Assembly: GCA_002428325.1 (NCBI GenBank) | Contig: DIVR01000021.1 | Span: forward strand, 120,947 to 171,476 | DNA from: a bacterium UBP4_UBA6127 | Lineage (GTDB): Bacteria; UBP4; UBA4092 | DNA: 50,530 bases | Reading direction: 5' to 3' | Shown: positions 9,208 through 18,102 of the stretch, piece by piece | Layout: each line of letters starts with the position of its first letter | Numbering within the stretch: the stretch's first letter is position 1 | Notes under the pieces: model-generated | Database searches by the model: none | Seen by the model: only the letters and a program-made list of their open reading frames with translations | What the model was told of the DNA's origin: nothing | Translations under genes and position numbers: made by a program

Positions 9208-10236
9208 CTAGACAGTATCAGCGATTTGATAAATCAATTTCTCAGTATCTTCCCAACCCAGGCAGGGATCCGTAATTGACTGGCCATAGACATTTCCGGA
9301 AGGGTCCTGAGAACCTTCCACAATAAAGGATTCAATCATCAGTCCCCGGACCATATCCCTGATTATCTCTGACTGTTTCCTGCTTTTCATGATATCCATG
9401 GCAATTCGAGGCTGTTCCTTATACCTCTTATTGGAATTAGCATGGTTGGTATCCACTAAAATAGTAGGGTTTTTAAGTTTCCTCTCGATATATTTCTCAG
9501 AAAGGGTAATGATATCTTCATAATAATAATTGGGGATACTCTGGCCAAACTGGTTAAAAGCCCCACGTAGGATACAATGGGCCAGGAAATTACCTTTGGT
9601 CCTGACTTCCCAACCATAATATATAAAATCCTGAGGAATTTGGGCGGCATGGACTGAATTCAACATAACATCCATATCCCCTGAAGTCGGGTTTTTCATG
9701 CCGGCAGGGATATCCATCCCGGAAGCTGTCAACCGATGCTGCTGGTTTTCCACCGAACGGGCACCGATAGCCACATAACTCAAAATATCATCCAGGTAAG
9801 GAGTGTTATCCGGATAAAGCATTTCATCCGCCGAGGAAAGATGGGATTCACTCAGGGAACGGATATGCATGTGCCGAATAGCTTTAAGCCCTTCCAGTAT
9901 ATTGGGTTTCTCATGGGGATTAGGCTGATGCACCATCCCCTTATACCCGGCGCCGGTAGTCCTGGGCTTATTGGTATAAATCCTGGGGACCAGGACAATT
10001 CTTTCTTGGACTTTATCCTGGACTTTAGCCAGCCGGGCATTATATTCGACCACGGCATTTTCATCATGGGCCGAACAAGGCCCTATCACCAGAATAAACT
10101 TGTTTTCTTTACGAAGAAAAACATCTTTGATTCTTTTATCACAAGCCTGTTTCACTTCTTTTAATTCTTTAGAAAGAGGAATTTCGGCCTGGATTTCCTC
10201 TGCAGTAGGTAATTTACTTTTAAATTCAAAAGCCAT
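9208..10236 (-). CDS. 3-deoxy-7-phosphoheptulonate synthase (class I DAHP synthase)
   Basis: This 342-residue enzyme joins phosphoenolpyruvate and erythrose 4-phosphate, the first step of the shikimate pathway. Diagnostic stretches in order are FILVIGPCSAHDENAVVEY, RIYTNKPRTTGAGYKGM (the KPRTxxGYKG motif), GARSVENQQHR, NPTSGDMDVML, ILVDTNHANSNKRYKEQ and ESFIVEGSQDPSGNVYGQSITDPCLGWE. The length and these motifs place it with the feedback-regulated AroF/AroG/AroH type. Which amino acid inhibits it cannot be read. AAGGAG precedes the ATG. It is a single-gene transcript ending at the terminator noted downstream. I saw no attenuator in the 130 bases upstream. Confidence 0.95.
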   Translation of the reverse strand: MAFEFKSKLPTAEEIQAEIPLSKELKEVKQACDKRIKDVFLRKENKFILVIGPCSAHDENAVVEYNARLAKVQDKVQERIVLVPRIYTNKPRTTGAGYKGMVHQPNPHEKPNILEGLKAIRHMHIRSLSESHLSSADEMLYPDNTPYLDDILSYVAIGARSVENQQHRLTASGMDIPAGMKNPTSGDMDVMLNSVHAAQIPQDFIYYGWEVRTKGNFLAHCILRGAFNQFGQSIPNYYYEDIITLSEKYIERKLKNPTILVDTNHANSNKRYKEQPRIAMDIMKSRKQSEIIRDMVRGLMIESFIVEGSQDPSGNVYGQSITDPCLGWEDTEKLIYQIADTV

Positions 10237-10369
10237 TTTCAGATAACTCCTTATAATTTACTTCAGGTAAGCATCCCAGTAAGCATGATTATTATTTAAC
10301 TAATAGATTCTACCTGCAAACAGGCTCTTATGGCTAGGAAATAAGGAATCAGTAAGATAAGCAAATCAG

Positions 10370-10900
10370 TTATAGCAACTCACTGGTTTCATCAATATTA
10401 AAATATTCACTATCATACTCTTTCCCCAGCCAATCGATATACTCCGCATACTTTTTACTGCGAGGTTTTTTCATGGCTTTACATAATTCCTCATATCCCA
10501 GGGGTCCTCCGACATCTTCCGGGGGACAGGCTCTTTTCCCGTCCAGGCATCGATACAGGCCCAAAGGTCCATAACTGACATAATCGGTATCAATTAAAGT
10601 TATTTCATGTTCCCAATTATCCCCGAAATCGTAGTCATATTTTATCTTGGCCCCTTTATCCTTCACGACATCTTCCAATTTATATTTCCTGCAATCCAAG
10701 GCACCCGGGCATTCATCTATATCGCAGACATATGCTTTACTGTCAATACGAAATTCATAAAGGTGACAATTTTCCCACCCCATGACCACCTGAATCACTT
10801 GATGAAAAGAATCCAATGGAAGGGTAGAAGGAACCACAAAACTTCTCCAGATTGGAGGATTGATATGCAAGAGTTGAATCTTAAATTGATATAGCTTCAT
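10370..10900 (-). CDS. Plasmid pRiA4b ORF-3 family protein
   Basis: A 176-residue protein with the family signature throughout: LYQFKIQLLHINPPIWRSFVVPS at the N-terminus, LDSFHQVIQVVMGWENCHLYEF, then YDYDFGDNWEHEITLI and ACPPEDVGGPLGYEEL. The three cysteines in DIDECPGALDCRKYK and CLDGKRACPPEDVGG may bind metal or be structural. The family is widespread and often linked to mobile DNA, but its function is unknown. GGGAG lies 11 bases before the ATG. It is flanked by DAHP synthase and a secreted phosphoesterase, neither of which suggests a role. Confidence 0.9.
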   Translation of the reverse strand: MKLYQFKIQLLHINPPIWRSFVVPSTLPLDSFHQVIQVVMGWENCHLYEFRIDSKAYVCDIDECPGALDCRKYKLEDVVKDKGAKIKYDYDFGDNWEHEITLIDTDYVSYGPLGLYRCLDGKRACPPEDVGGPLGYEELCKAMKKPRSKKYAEYIDWLGKEYDSEYFNIDETSELL

Positions 10901-11030
10901 CTGAATGGCATCTCCCTAATAGTTTTACAGTCGATATACCTTTCTTCTGAAAAACCCATGAATATCTCTGGACAACTCCAGCTATTGTAAGACAACTAGG
11001 GCATAAAGGGAAATGGGTGGGTAGGAAATC

Positions 11031-11055
11031 AGAGGGGGAGGGTACCTCCCCCTCT
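11031..11055 (-). terminator. Strong hairpin, probable terminator of the phosphoesterase gene
   Basis: AGAGGGGGAGG and CCTCCCCCTCT are perfect 11-bp arms around a 3-base loop. The hairpin lies 15 bases past the stop of the minus-strand phosphoesterase gene. The tract after it on that strand (GATTTCC) is only weakly T-rich, so it may pause or protect the transcript rather than act as a classic terminator. Confidence 0.55.
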
Positions 11056-11069
11056 GGCCGAAAACATAT

Positions 11070-12347
11070 TTATTTCTTACTATCGGAACTGATGTCTTTC
11101 TTTTTATCAATAAAGAAATCATCCAGAAGGGTACCATCCTGATTAAAGGATTTTACCGACAACTTATTCTTATCCGCCTTAAAGACTAAATAATTGGGCT
11201 GGCTCTGAGGAGCAAAAAAGTAGGTATCCCAGTCTTTTTTACCAATATCTTTATAAACCTTGGTTCCGCTTCTGCCCACCACATAATAGATGGTCCCTTC
11301 GGAAGGCTTCTGCATATATTTTCCATCTTTGATGGGATAGGTGCGGGCAACCCCATGGTCATGGCCATTAAAAACCATATCTACATGATATTTATCCAAT
11401 ACCGGGCAGAAAGCTTCCTTTACATTCAGGTTAGCTCTGACATTATGGACTTCATAAGGGGGCTTGTGAAAGAAAGCTATTTTCCAGGGAGCCTTGGATG
11501 CTGCTAAATCCGATTCCAACCAGGTTTTCTGAGCTGGAAGGATATCGCCTTCTTCATCCGCCTGGCTATCAAGAACAACGATATGTACTGGCCCTATATC
11601 ATAAGAATAGGCCTGTTCCTTTAATCCGGCAGGTCCATTTTCAGAAAGGGTAAACTGGGAAAGGTAATAAACAGGCTTATGATTGCTGGGGTCCCCATAA
11701 GTCTCATGATTCCCTTCTACCGGCATGATAGGAATTCTGTCTATCATTCCCTCAGAAGCCTTAAACCAGGCATTCCAGTGAGTGCCGCTTTGCCCGACAT
11801 CGGATAAATCTCCTACGTTAACAAAGAATTCAGCATCAGGGTTGGCATTCACCGCATTATTGAGGGTATTATGCCAAACCCAATATGGTTTTTCCCCTTT
11901 ATCAGAACTCTGGCTGTCACCAAATATCAGAAATTTCACACTGGAAGCATTCCGATTGGCTGTTTTAAAGGTATGGGAAGGACTCCATTCCGGATACCCC
12001 CCGACCCGATAAGTATATCGGGTATTGGGAGAGAGTTCGGAGAGGGTCTCAGTAAAAATATGGGAAATCCCAATATTACTGGTAAAAACTGAATAATGAG
12101 CTTTCACAATATCGGCTTTCTGATTTATCCCACTCCCTTTCTGATACTGGATATAACCATTCAGGATAGTCGTATCAGTTCTCCAGGTAAGAGTCATGGT
12201 TTCAGTAGGATTATCAGTCCAGGTCAGGGTGATATGGTCAGGAGTGGTGCTGCCATTGTCAGTCAGGGTTTGGCTTATCCCTAAGATTGGCACCAACACC
12301 AGGGCCAGTATCAGCCCTATTCTCAGCCAGGTGTTTCTTCTTCTCAT
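11070..12347 (-). CDS. Secreted metallophosphoesterase with purple-acid-phosphatase-like N-terminal domain
   Basis: This 425-residue protein begins with a basic, then hydrophobic signal peptide (MRRRNTW followed by a long hydrophobic run ending near GISQT). Residues about 30-130 form a fibronectin-like domain (TLTWTDNPTETMTLTWRTD, NTRYTYRVGG) as in purple acid phosphatases. The catalytic calcineurin-like domain follows with FLIFGDSQ, VNVGDLSDVG, PVEGNHE, and VFNGHDHG, which supply the metal ligands. It probably hydrolyses phosphate esters outside the cytoplasm. AAGGAG sits before the ATG. It is divergent from the catalase gene, with 338 bases between. No pho box was recognised. Confidence 0.9.
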   Translation of the reverse strand: MRRRNTWLRIGLILALVLVPILGISQTLTDNGSTTPDHITLTWTDNPTETMTLTWRTDTTILNGYIQYQKGSGINQKADIVKAHYSVFTSNIGISHIFTETLSELSPNTRYTYRVGGYPEWSPSHTFKTANRNASSVKFLIFGDSQSSDKGEKPYWVWHNTLNNAVNANPDAEFFVNVGDLSDVGQSGTHWNAWFKASEGMIDRIPIMPVEGNHETYGDPSNHKPVYYLSQFTLSENGPAGLKEQAYSYDIGPVHIVVLDSQADEEGDILPAQKTWLESDLAASKAPWKIAFFHKPPYEVHNVRANLNVKEAFCPVLDKYHVDMVFNGHDHGVARTYPIKDGKYMQKPSEGTIYYVVGRSGTKVYKDIGKKDWDTYFFAPQSQPNYLVFKADKNKLSVKSFNQDGTLLDDFFIDKKKDISSDSKK

Positions 12348-12595
12348 CTCACTATCTCCTTAAATTGATTTTATAGAGGATACTGGGGAAAGATATTTTT
12401 CCCTCTTCCCTTTTGGCCTTTATTCTAACTCATTTTAAAGAGTGGGTTTGATGAACTTTATGTAATTCTTCTATAAATCAAACCAGAATGATAACTTTTC
12501 AATTAATTTTCCAAGCGAAATTCAACTTTCAATGAATTCTGATGAATACAATATTGGTTACTCGGCAGCTTCAGGAATCCGGCTGAATTTATGGG

Positions 12596-12619
12596 CAATG
12601 ACTCAATCGCCGGTCATTG
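12596..12619. promoter_or_regulatory. Inverted repeat upstream of catalase, candidate operator
   Basis: CAATGAC (12596-12602) and GTCATTG (12613-12619) are perfect 7-bp arms 10 bases apart. The repeat lies 8 bases upstream of the likely -35 box of the catalase gene. That position suits a transcription factor; it does not match a peroxide-regulator box that I can recognise. Confidence 0.4.
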
Positions 12620-12627
12620 GGATTTAA

Positions 12628-12656
12628 TTGAATTCTTTTTCAGTGTGTGTTAATAA
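12628..12656 (+). promoter_or_regulatory. Likely sigma-70-type promoter of the catalase gene
   Basis: TTGAAT (12628-12633) and TAATAA (12651-12656) are separated by 17 bases, close to the housekeeping consensus. They lie 30 bases upstream of the catalase ATG, which has a strong ribosome site AAGGAGGT. The surrounding 338-base gap to the divergent phosphoesterase gene holds no other gene that I can see. Confidence 0.5.
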
Positions 12657-12685
12657 TGAAAGAATGCTAAACAAGGAGGTTCACC

Positions 12686-14149
12686 ATGGATAAGAAAAAC
12701 AAGAAAAAACTGACTACAGTTGCCGGAGCTCCAGTCGTTGATAACCAGAATTCCATGACCGCGGGCCCCAGGGGACCGATGTTGCTGCAGGATGTCTGGT
12801 TCCTGGAGAAACTGGCCCACTTTGACAGAGAAGTCATTCCGGAAAGAAGAATGCATGCTAAAGGCTCCGGCGCCTTTGGGACTTTTACTGTTACCCATGA
12901 CATCACAAAATATACAAAAGCTAAAATCTTCTCGGAAATCGGGAAGAAAACAGATATGTTTGTCCGATTTTCCACCGTTGCAGGAGAACGGGGCGCCGCA
13001 GACGCGGAACGGGATATCCGGGGATTTGCTATGAAATTTTATACCGAGGAAGGCAACTGGGATTTGGTGGGGAATAATACTCCGGTATTTTTCATTCGAG
13101 ACTCTCTTAAGTTTCCTGACTTAAACCATGCTGTGAAACGGGACCCTCGTACCAATATGCGATGCGCAAAAACCAACTGGGACTTTTGGAGTTCTCTTCC
13201 GGAGGCTCTGCATCAGGTGACCATTACTATGAGTGACCGAGGGATTCCCTACTCTTACAGGCATATGCATGGGTTTGGCAGCCATACCTTTAGTTTGATT
13301 AATGCCCAGAATCAGCGAATCTGGGTCAAATTTCATTTTGTTACCCAGCAAGGCATTAAGAATCTCACCGATGCTGAAGCCGAAGCTATTATTGCCAAAG
13401 ACCGAGAAAGCCATCAGCGGGACCTTTATGAAAGTATTGAACGAGGCGAGTTTCCCCGATGGAAGATGTTTATTCAGGTCATGACCGATGAACAGGCAAA
13501 AAAGCTGCCTTATAATCCTTTCGATTTAACCAAGGTCTGGTATCGGAAAGATTACCCCCTGATTGAAGTGGGGTATTTTGAGCTGAACAAAAATCCGGAA
13601 AACTATTTTGCTGATGTTGAACAAGCAGCATTTAATCCTGCCAATATCGTTCCAGGCATCGGATTTTCACCTGATAAGATGTTACAGGGAAGACTCTTCT
13701 CCTATGGAGACGCTCAACGGTACCGGTTGGGAGTCAACCATCACCAGATTCCGGTGAATGCTCCCAGATGTCCGGTCAACAGCTATCATCGAGATGGACA
13801 GATGCGGGTTAACGGCAATGCAGGAAGCACCCTGGGTTATGAACCTAACAGTTTTGGAGAATGGCAGGAACAACCGGAATTTAAGGAACCGCCACTGCCA
13901 CTGGAGGGCGCCGCTGATAACTGGAATTTCCGGGATGATGACGACGACTATTATACCCAGCCGGGCCTGCTGTTCCGATTGATGTCTCCTGAGCAACAAC
14001 AGGTCTTATTTGAAAATACAGCCCGATCTATGGGGGATATTCCCAAGGAAATTAAAATCAGGCATATCGGGAACTGCCTGAAGGCAGACCCTGCATATGG
14101 TCAGGGTGTGGCTAAAGCCCTGGGTATCTCCTTGGATAAAGTGAAGTAA
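12686..14149 (+). CDS. katA: Monofunctional heme catalase
   Basis: This 487-residue enzyme converts hydrogen peroxide to water and oxygen. The active-site histidine is His57 in PERRMHAKGSGAFG. VRFSTVAGERGAADAERDIRGFAMKFY follows, and NNTPVFFIRD supplies the catalytic asparagine region. The heme-binding tyrosine is Tyr340 in GRLFSYGDAQRYRLG. The length is that of small-subunit, clade 3-like catalases. AAGGAGGT lies 7 bases before the ATG, one of the strongest ribosome sites in the window. The gene stands alone on the plus strand between minus-strand genes. A ready supply of catalase suggests exposure to oxygen. Confidence 0.97.
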   Translation: MDKKNKKKLTTVAGAPVVDNQNSMTAGPRGPMLLQDVWFLEKLAHFDREVIPERRMHAKGSGAFGTFTVTHDITKYTKAKIFSEIGKKTDMFVRFSTVAGERGAADAERDIRGFAMKFYTEEGNWDLVGNNTPVFFIRDSLKFPDLNHAVKRDPRTNMRCAKTNWDFWSSLPEALHQVTITMSDRGIPYSYRHMHGFGSHTFSLINAQNQRIWVKFHFVTQQGIKNLTDAEAEAIIAKDRESHQRDLYESIERGEFPRWKMFIQVMTDEQAKKLPYNPFDLTKVWYRKDYPLIEVGYFELNKNPENYFADVEQAAFNPANIVPGIGFSPDKMLQGRLFSYGDAQRYRLGVNHHQIPVNAPRCPVNSYHRDGQMRVNGNAGSTLGYEPNSFGEWQEQPEFKEPPLPLEGAADNWNFRDDDDDYYTQPGLLFRLMSPEQQQVLFENTARSMGDIPKEIKIRHIGNCLKADPAYGQGVAKALGISLDKVK

Positions 14150-14187
14150 TCCATAAAACAATAGATATCTATTGTAATTACTTTTCC

Positions 14188-14220
14188 AGAATACAGTCGC
14201 TTGGCTGTATTCTAGCTTTT
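14188..14220 (+). terminator. Terminator of the catalase gene
   Basis: AGAATACAG (14188-14196) and CTGTATTCT (14205-14213) form a 9-bp stem with an 8-base loop, followed by AGCTTTTATTT. It lies 39 bases past the catalase stop. A separate perfect 18-bp palindrome, ACAATAGATATCTATTGT, sits just before it at 14158-14175. Confidence 0.7.
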
Positions 14221-14304
14221 ATTTAGGTGGGATTACCGAATATTTTTCTGAATATTTATTGATAAAACAGTGGCTGATACATATCATCAATTAACATTTT
14301 CTGT

Positions 14305-14940
14305 TTAACCAAACCGTTCTTTTATCGCTGTCAGTATGACTTTAAGAGAGACATCCATCCCCAGTTGGCTGGTATCCAGGCAAAGATCATAGAGCCTGGC
14401 ATCATTCCATTCTTTGCCTGAGACCATCTGATGATATCGGGCGCGGGTGTTATCTGAAGCCTTGATCATTTCCAGGGCTTCCGGCTCTGAATAATGATAG
14501 ATATCTTTAAGCCGTTGGAGCCGAAATTCACTGTTGGCATGAAAGAAGAGGCTCAGACGCCGGGGATGGTCCTGCAGGACATAATAACCTCCACGCCCCA
14601 TAATGACAGCACTTTGCCGGTCTGCTACTTGTTTGATTATCTTGGATTCAGCCAGGTATATTTCATGGCTGGTCGGGAGGGTGTTGGGAGGAACTCTGTA
14701 AACATCCTCCGGAATCCCGATAGCAAAGGACTCCATAAAAGATTCCCAGAAGGTAGGCACGGCTTCATCCCGGGATTGGATGGCATCTTCTGATACATTG
14801 AGCTGGGTGGCTGCCTGCTGAAGAATCTCCCGGTCGAGATATAACAAGCCTAGATTCTCAGCTAACTGTTTTCCAATAAAATCAGCGCCGCTGCCCAGTT
14901 GTCGGTTGATGGTAACCACAAAGGGATTTTTCTCTGTCAT
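14305..14940 (-). CDS. Cytidylate kinase-like family protein
   Basis: A 211-residue P-loop protein. The N-terminal INRQLGSGADFIGKQLAENLGLLYLDRE is the nucleotide-binding loop of the cytidylate kinase-like family (a variant without the standard GKS/T), and VIMGRGGYYVL, LSLFFHANSEFRLQR and a late DLCLDTSQLG follow in the usual order. Housekeeping Cmk is usually longer and has a canonical loop, so this is more likely the accessory family, whose substrate is not known. GGGAGG precedes the ATG. It stands at the edge of the gene-poor stretch that opens the accessory block. Confidence 0.8.
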   Translation of the reverse strand: MTEKNPFVVTINRQLGSGADFIGKQLAENLGLLYLDREILQQAATQLNVSEDAIQSRDEAVPTFWESFMESFAIGIPEDVYRVPPNTLPTSHEIYLAESKIIKQVADRQSAVIMGRGGYYVLQDHPRRLSLFFHANSEFRLQRLKDIYHYSEPEALEMIKASDNTRARYHQMVSGKEWNDARLYDLCLDTSQLGMDVSLKVILTAIKERFG

Positions 14941-15696
14941 AATCAGCCTCCCTCTTACCTTCTATTTGAAACCCAGGATTTCAGGCAGATAACCTCGCCT
15001 TCTCTCCTAATTTCATAATACATCAGCAACCCAAAGGCTCCAACACTTTCTATCCAGATAGAATACCCCATGAGAATTATCAGTCACCGGAGATTCGTGA
15101 AATCCTGACCTATGATACGGCTAAAAATAAAGGATATAAAAAAGACATTCAGACTTGAGCTGATCAGTGCTTTTAAACATAAAATACATAAAACTACGTG
15201 ATACCTATATTCAAAGCCTCTTCAGTTCTTTTTCAAACTAAAACGCTCATTGGATGCTGTTTAACACAAATTTCACAATAAGTGCAGAGAGTCTTTCCCT
15301 GATGTCACCCATCCACCGATAAGTCAGCATCGATGATGATAATGGTTTATCTCTGATATGGATCATACTTCGGGATTAGCAGCGAGCCGTCTTTTACTTA
15401 TCTTGCCCGTATCTTTCGCCAGATAGTCTTCCAATACCTCGTCTTTAAATCCTTCTCTCCCTGCAAAACCTCCTGAGCCTGATCTACAGCTCTATCTGGT
15501 CAATTATTGGACACAAGTGATTACCCATATAACCGACTAGAGATTCCTAATATCTACCTTGTCCGAAGATAACTAGTTAGCAGTAAATCTAGACATCAAC
15601 GAGATGCTGTGACAATCAAACGACTAAAGGCTTAGTGTATCGATGCACCTCCCAAACCAGAATAATATTGGTTGTAAACCTACCATATATTAATTT
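14941..15696. other. Gene-poor stretch with decayed coding traces
   Basis: No intact gene was found in these 756 bases. On the plus strand, about 14969-15157 holds an open frame without a start, with protein-like composition (FYPDRIPHENYQSPEIRE, then a lysine-rich end). On the minus strand, two short open stretches in different frames between about 15490 and 15250 include GFKDEVLEDYLAKDTGKISK and, across a stop, MLTYRWMGDIRERLSALIVK. The pattern of short, sensible peptides broken by stops and frame changes suggests one or two dead genes. Their families were not recognised. Confidence 0.35.
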
Positions 15697-18102
15697 TTAA
15701 CCACTATCCAAATTTAGTACCTCAGGAGGCTTGATCAGGTAGCCCATCGCCCTATAGCCACGTTGTCTTTTATCCCACATGCGGGCTAACTGGGAATGGT
15801 CGTTTTCAACGTAATCATAAATACGTACATCCAGTTTGTCGGCATGATTTCTGTGGAGTCGGCCAGCATATTGCTGCAACGTTCCCTTCCATGAAATCGG
15901 CATAGCCAGCACAAGGGTATCCAATGGAGGGTGGTCAAAGCCTTCACCAATCAACTGTCCAGTAGCAAGCAGTACTCGTGGTTCTGAATCGTCTAGATCC
16001 CCGAGTTCGGTAAAAACAGCAATCCTCTGCTTTTTCGACAGACGTCCGTGTAGAACAAAACAGTGTTTGATCTTATCCTTAAGAGCTTCATGAAGTAATG
16101 TTAGATGTTCAGCACGTTCAGTTAAAACGAGCACTTTGCGACCCTCCAGGTAAGAGGTCAGTACATCCGTAGAAATGCGGTAATTTCGTTTTTTATCATT
16201 GATGAGAATGCGGAACACTTCTTGGATAGGTAATTCATGAGGAATCTCGTGAGCAGGCAGATATCGGGGTAACACATCCATTTGAATCGGAGAAGTTTCA
16301 GATTTTGCAACATTGTGCCGTATAGGTCCGCATTGCATGAAAATAATCGGATGATGGCCGTCACGACGCACAGGAGTAGCGGTCAGTCCAACTATAAATC
16401 TGGATTTGGCCTGTTTAAGGATCGCCTCGAAAGAAAAAGCTGATAGGTGATGGCACTCATCAACAATAATCTGCCCATAGTCGTCAAGAAATTCTACCAA
16501 ATCGGCCCTCCGTGACAACGACTGCATGACAGCAATGTCAATTTTTCTTGAAGGATTCTTCTTACCGCCACAGATGATGCCCAAATCACCTTTAGGGATC
16601 TCAAGAAATCCTGTCAGGCGCTCCTTCCACTGTTGCAGCAGTTCGGTGCGGTGTACCAGTACCAACGTGCTTACCTTGCGTCGAGCGATTAGAGCTGCGG
16701 CGGTAACGGTCTTGCCAAAGGCTGTAGGAGCACAGAGTACTCCGACCTCGTGTTTGAGCATCTCCCGCACTACTGTCTTCTGATCCTTACGTAAGGTACC
16801 GGTGAATTTGGCAATCACCTTCCGTCCAGACAGGCGTTCGTCCTGTAGCTCCGGTCGGATGCCGTTCTCTTCCAATAGGTCCAGCACCGCGTCGAGGCAG
16901 CCCCGTGGCAGGCCGAGATATTGGGGGTAATTTTCAGCACAACTTATAATGCGAGGTTTATTCCACACTGGCAGACGCATAGCTTGGGCTTTGTAGAACT
17001 CAGGATTCTGAAAAGTAGCAAGCCTGAACAAACGATTGGTTAGCGGTTGAGACAGATTGGTTTTGTCGATAAATATCTGGTTTGCCAAAATAAGATTCAA
17101 CGATTCAGGCAGCGACCCAGATATCTTGACGGTAATCGTTATCGGACGCTGCCAAGGCTTGCTGTTCTCCTCATCTATAGATAAGCCAATATCCAACGGA
17201 TGTCGGCCACCACTAGCCTTTAGAATAGACTCCTCAAGTTTAATTCTAGACAGTGGTCGGATTGAGGCAAGGAAATCCCATTGATCGGGATAGGGTTCGA
17301 AATTCTCATCGACGAACACACTGAAACCCTGCTTACGAGATTGTTTCTGTAAGGAGAGCGCAATTAGGTTGCCGAATCCTCCATTGGGAAGGGTATCTTG
17401 GTTGGGAAAGAGACGGTCATAACTCGACAGAGACAATTGACGGGTGCGGTTACAGGTATGGCTTATAAGTGCAGATCCTAGCTGTCGGGCCTCCCGGGCT
17501 GGAATTGAATCCGCAAAGAATATCCAGACATGCCCCCCATTGCCAGATCGTGAGATTTCCAAAGCAGTAGGTATCTGCAGCTCTTGTGAAGATTGCATGA
17601 AGGCTTGGACATCCTCCCGCCAATCTGCTTCATCGAAATCGGCAGCTAAAAAATAACAGCTGTCATCGCTCAAGAGAGGATAGATACCGACTGTGTGCTT
17701 TCCAGCCAGGTGATCGTAAATCACCTGGTCGGTGACGGGTAGTAAAAGCCGCTGTTTGCAATCACCACATTTAACCTTCGGCCTATAGCATAAACCCGGT
17801 TTCCACTCATTACCACATGCTGGTGAATATCCAGATAGACCCTTGGATGATTCCCAACGCAAAGGATACACATCGCTGCGACCCCGAAATAGCTTTCGAA
17901 ATAGTCTAATCTTATCGGTAGTGGTGAACTGAGTTAGTGATGGAATCGGTTCTGTAAGCAGAGCCTCGGGTTCCAAAACTTGCGAATCCTCCCAGGCTAT
18001 TCCATAACTAGTCAGTAACCTCTTTAGACGGGAGTTTTCCTCTCGCAGTAGTTGCAGTTCATCTGATGGATAAGTGTCCTGGTCACTCTTCGACAAATCC
18101 AT
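15697..18102 (-). CDS. TOTE-type archaeo-eukaryotic primase fused to SF2 helicase
   Basis: This 801-residue protein begins with a short leucine-rich coiled coil (residues 13-32). A cysteine group follows (C96, C105, C112, C115). The primase-like domain spans about 60-290: FLAADFDEADW (Asp155 and Asp157) and SRSGNGGHVWIFF (His191) give the metal and nucleotide motifs. Then comes a spacer with FQNPEFYKAQAMRLPVWNKP, and a superfamily 2 helicase: CAPTAFGKT (Lys464), VDECHHLSAF near 548, GLTATPVRRD and QYAGRLHRNH near 747. The domain order is that of proteins annotated as TOTE conflict-system primases, described in the literature as candidate nucleic-acid-based defence. Some family members carry a further nuclease domain, which is absent here. 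It overlaps the upstream gene by 20 bases, so the two are translationally coupled. Confidence 0.88.
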   Translation of the reverse strand: MDLSKSDQDTYPSDELQLLREENSRLKRLLTSYGIAWEDSQVLEPEALLTEPIPSLTQFTTTDKIRLFRKLFRGRSDVYPLRWESSKGLSGYSPACGNEWKPGLCYRPKVKCGDCKQRLLLPVTDQVIYDHLAGKHTVGIYPLLSDDSCYFLAADFDEADWREDVQAFMQSSQELQIPTALEISRSGNGGHVWIFFADSIPAREARQLGSALISHTCNRTRQLSLSSYDRLFPNQDTLPNGGFGNLIALSLQKQSRKQGFSVFVDENFEPYPDQWDFLASIRPLSRIKLEESILKASGGRHPLDIGLSIDEENSKPWQRPITITVKISGSLPESLNLILANQIFIDKTNLSQPLTNRLFRLATFQNPEFYKAQAMRLPVWNKPRIISCAENYPQYLGLPRGCLDAVLDLLEENGIRPELQDERLSGRKVIAKFTGTLRKDQKTVVREMLKHEVGVLCAPTAFGKTVTAAALIARRKVSTLVLVHRTELLQQWKERLTGFLEIPKGDLGIICGGKKNPSRKIDIAVMQSLSRRADLVEFLDDYGQIIVDECHHLSAFSFEAILKQAKSRFIVGLTATPVRRDGHHPIIFMQCGPIRHNVAKSETSPIQMDVLPRYLPAHEIPHELPIQEVFRILINDKKRNYRISTDVLTSYLEGRKVLVLTERAEHLTLLHEALKDKIKHCFVLHGRLSKKQRIAVFTELGDLDDSEPRVLLATGQLIGEGFDHPPLDTLVLAMPISWKGTLQQYAGRLHRNHADKLDVRIYDYVENDHSQLARMWDKRQRGYRAMGYLIKPPEVLNLDSG

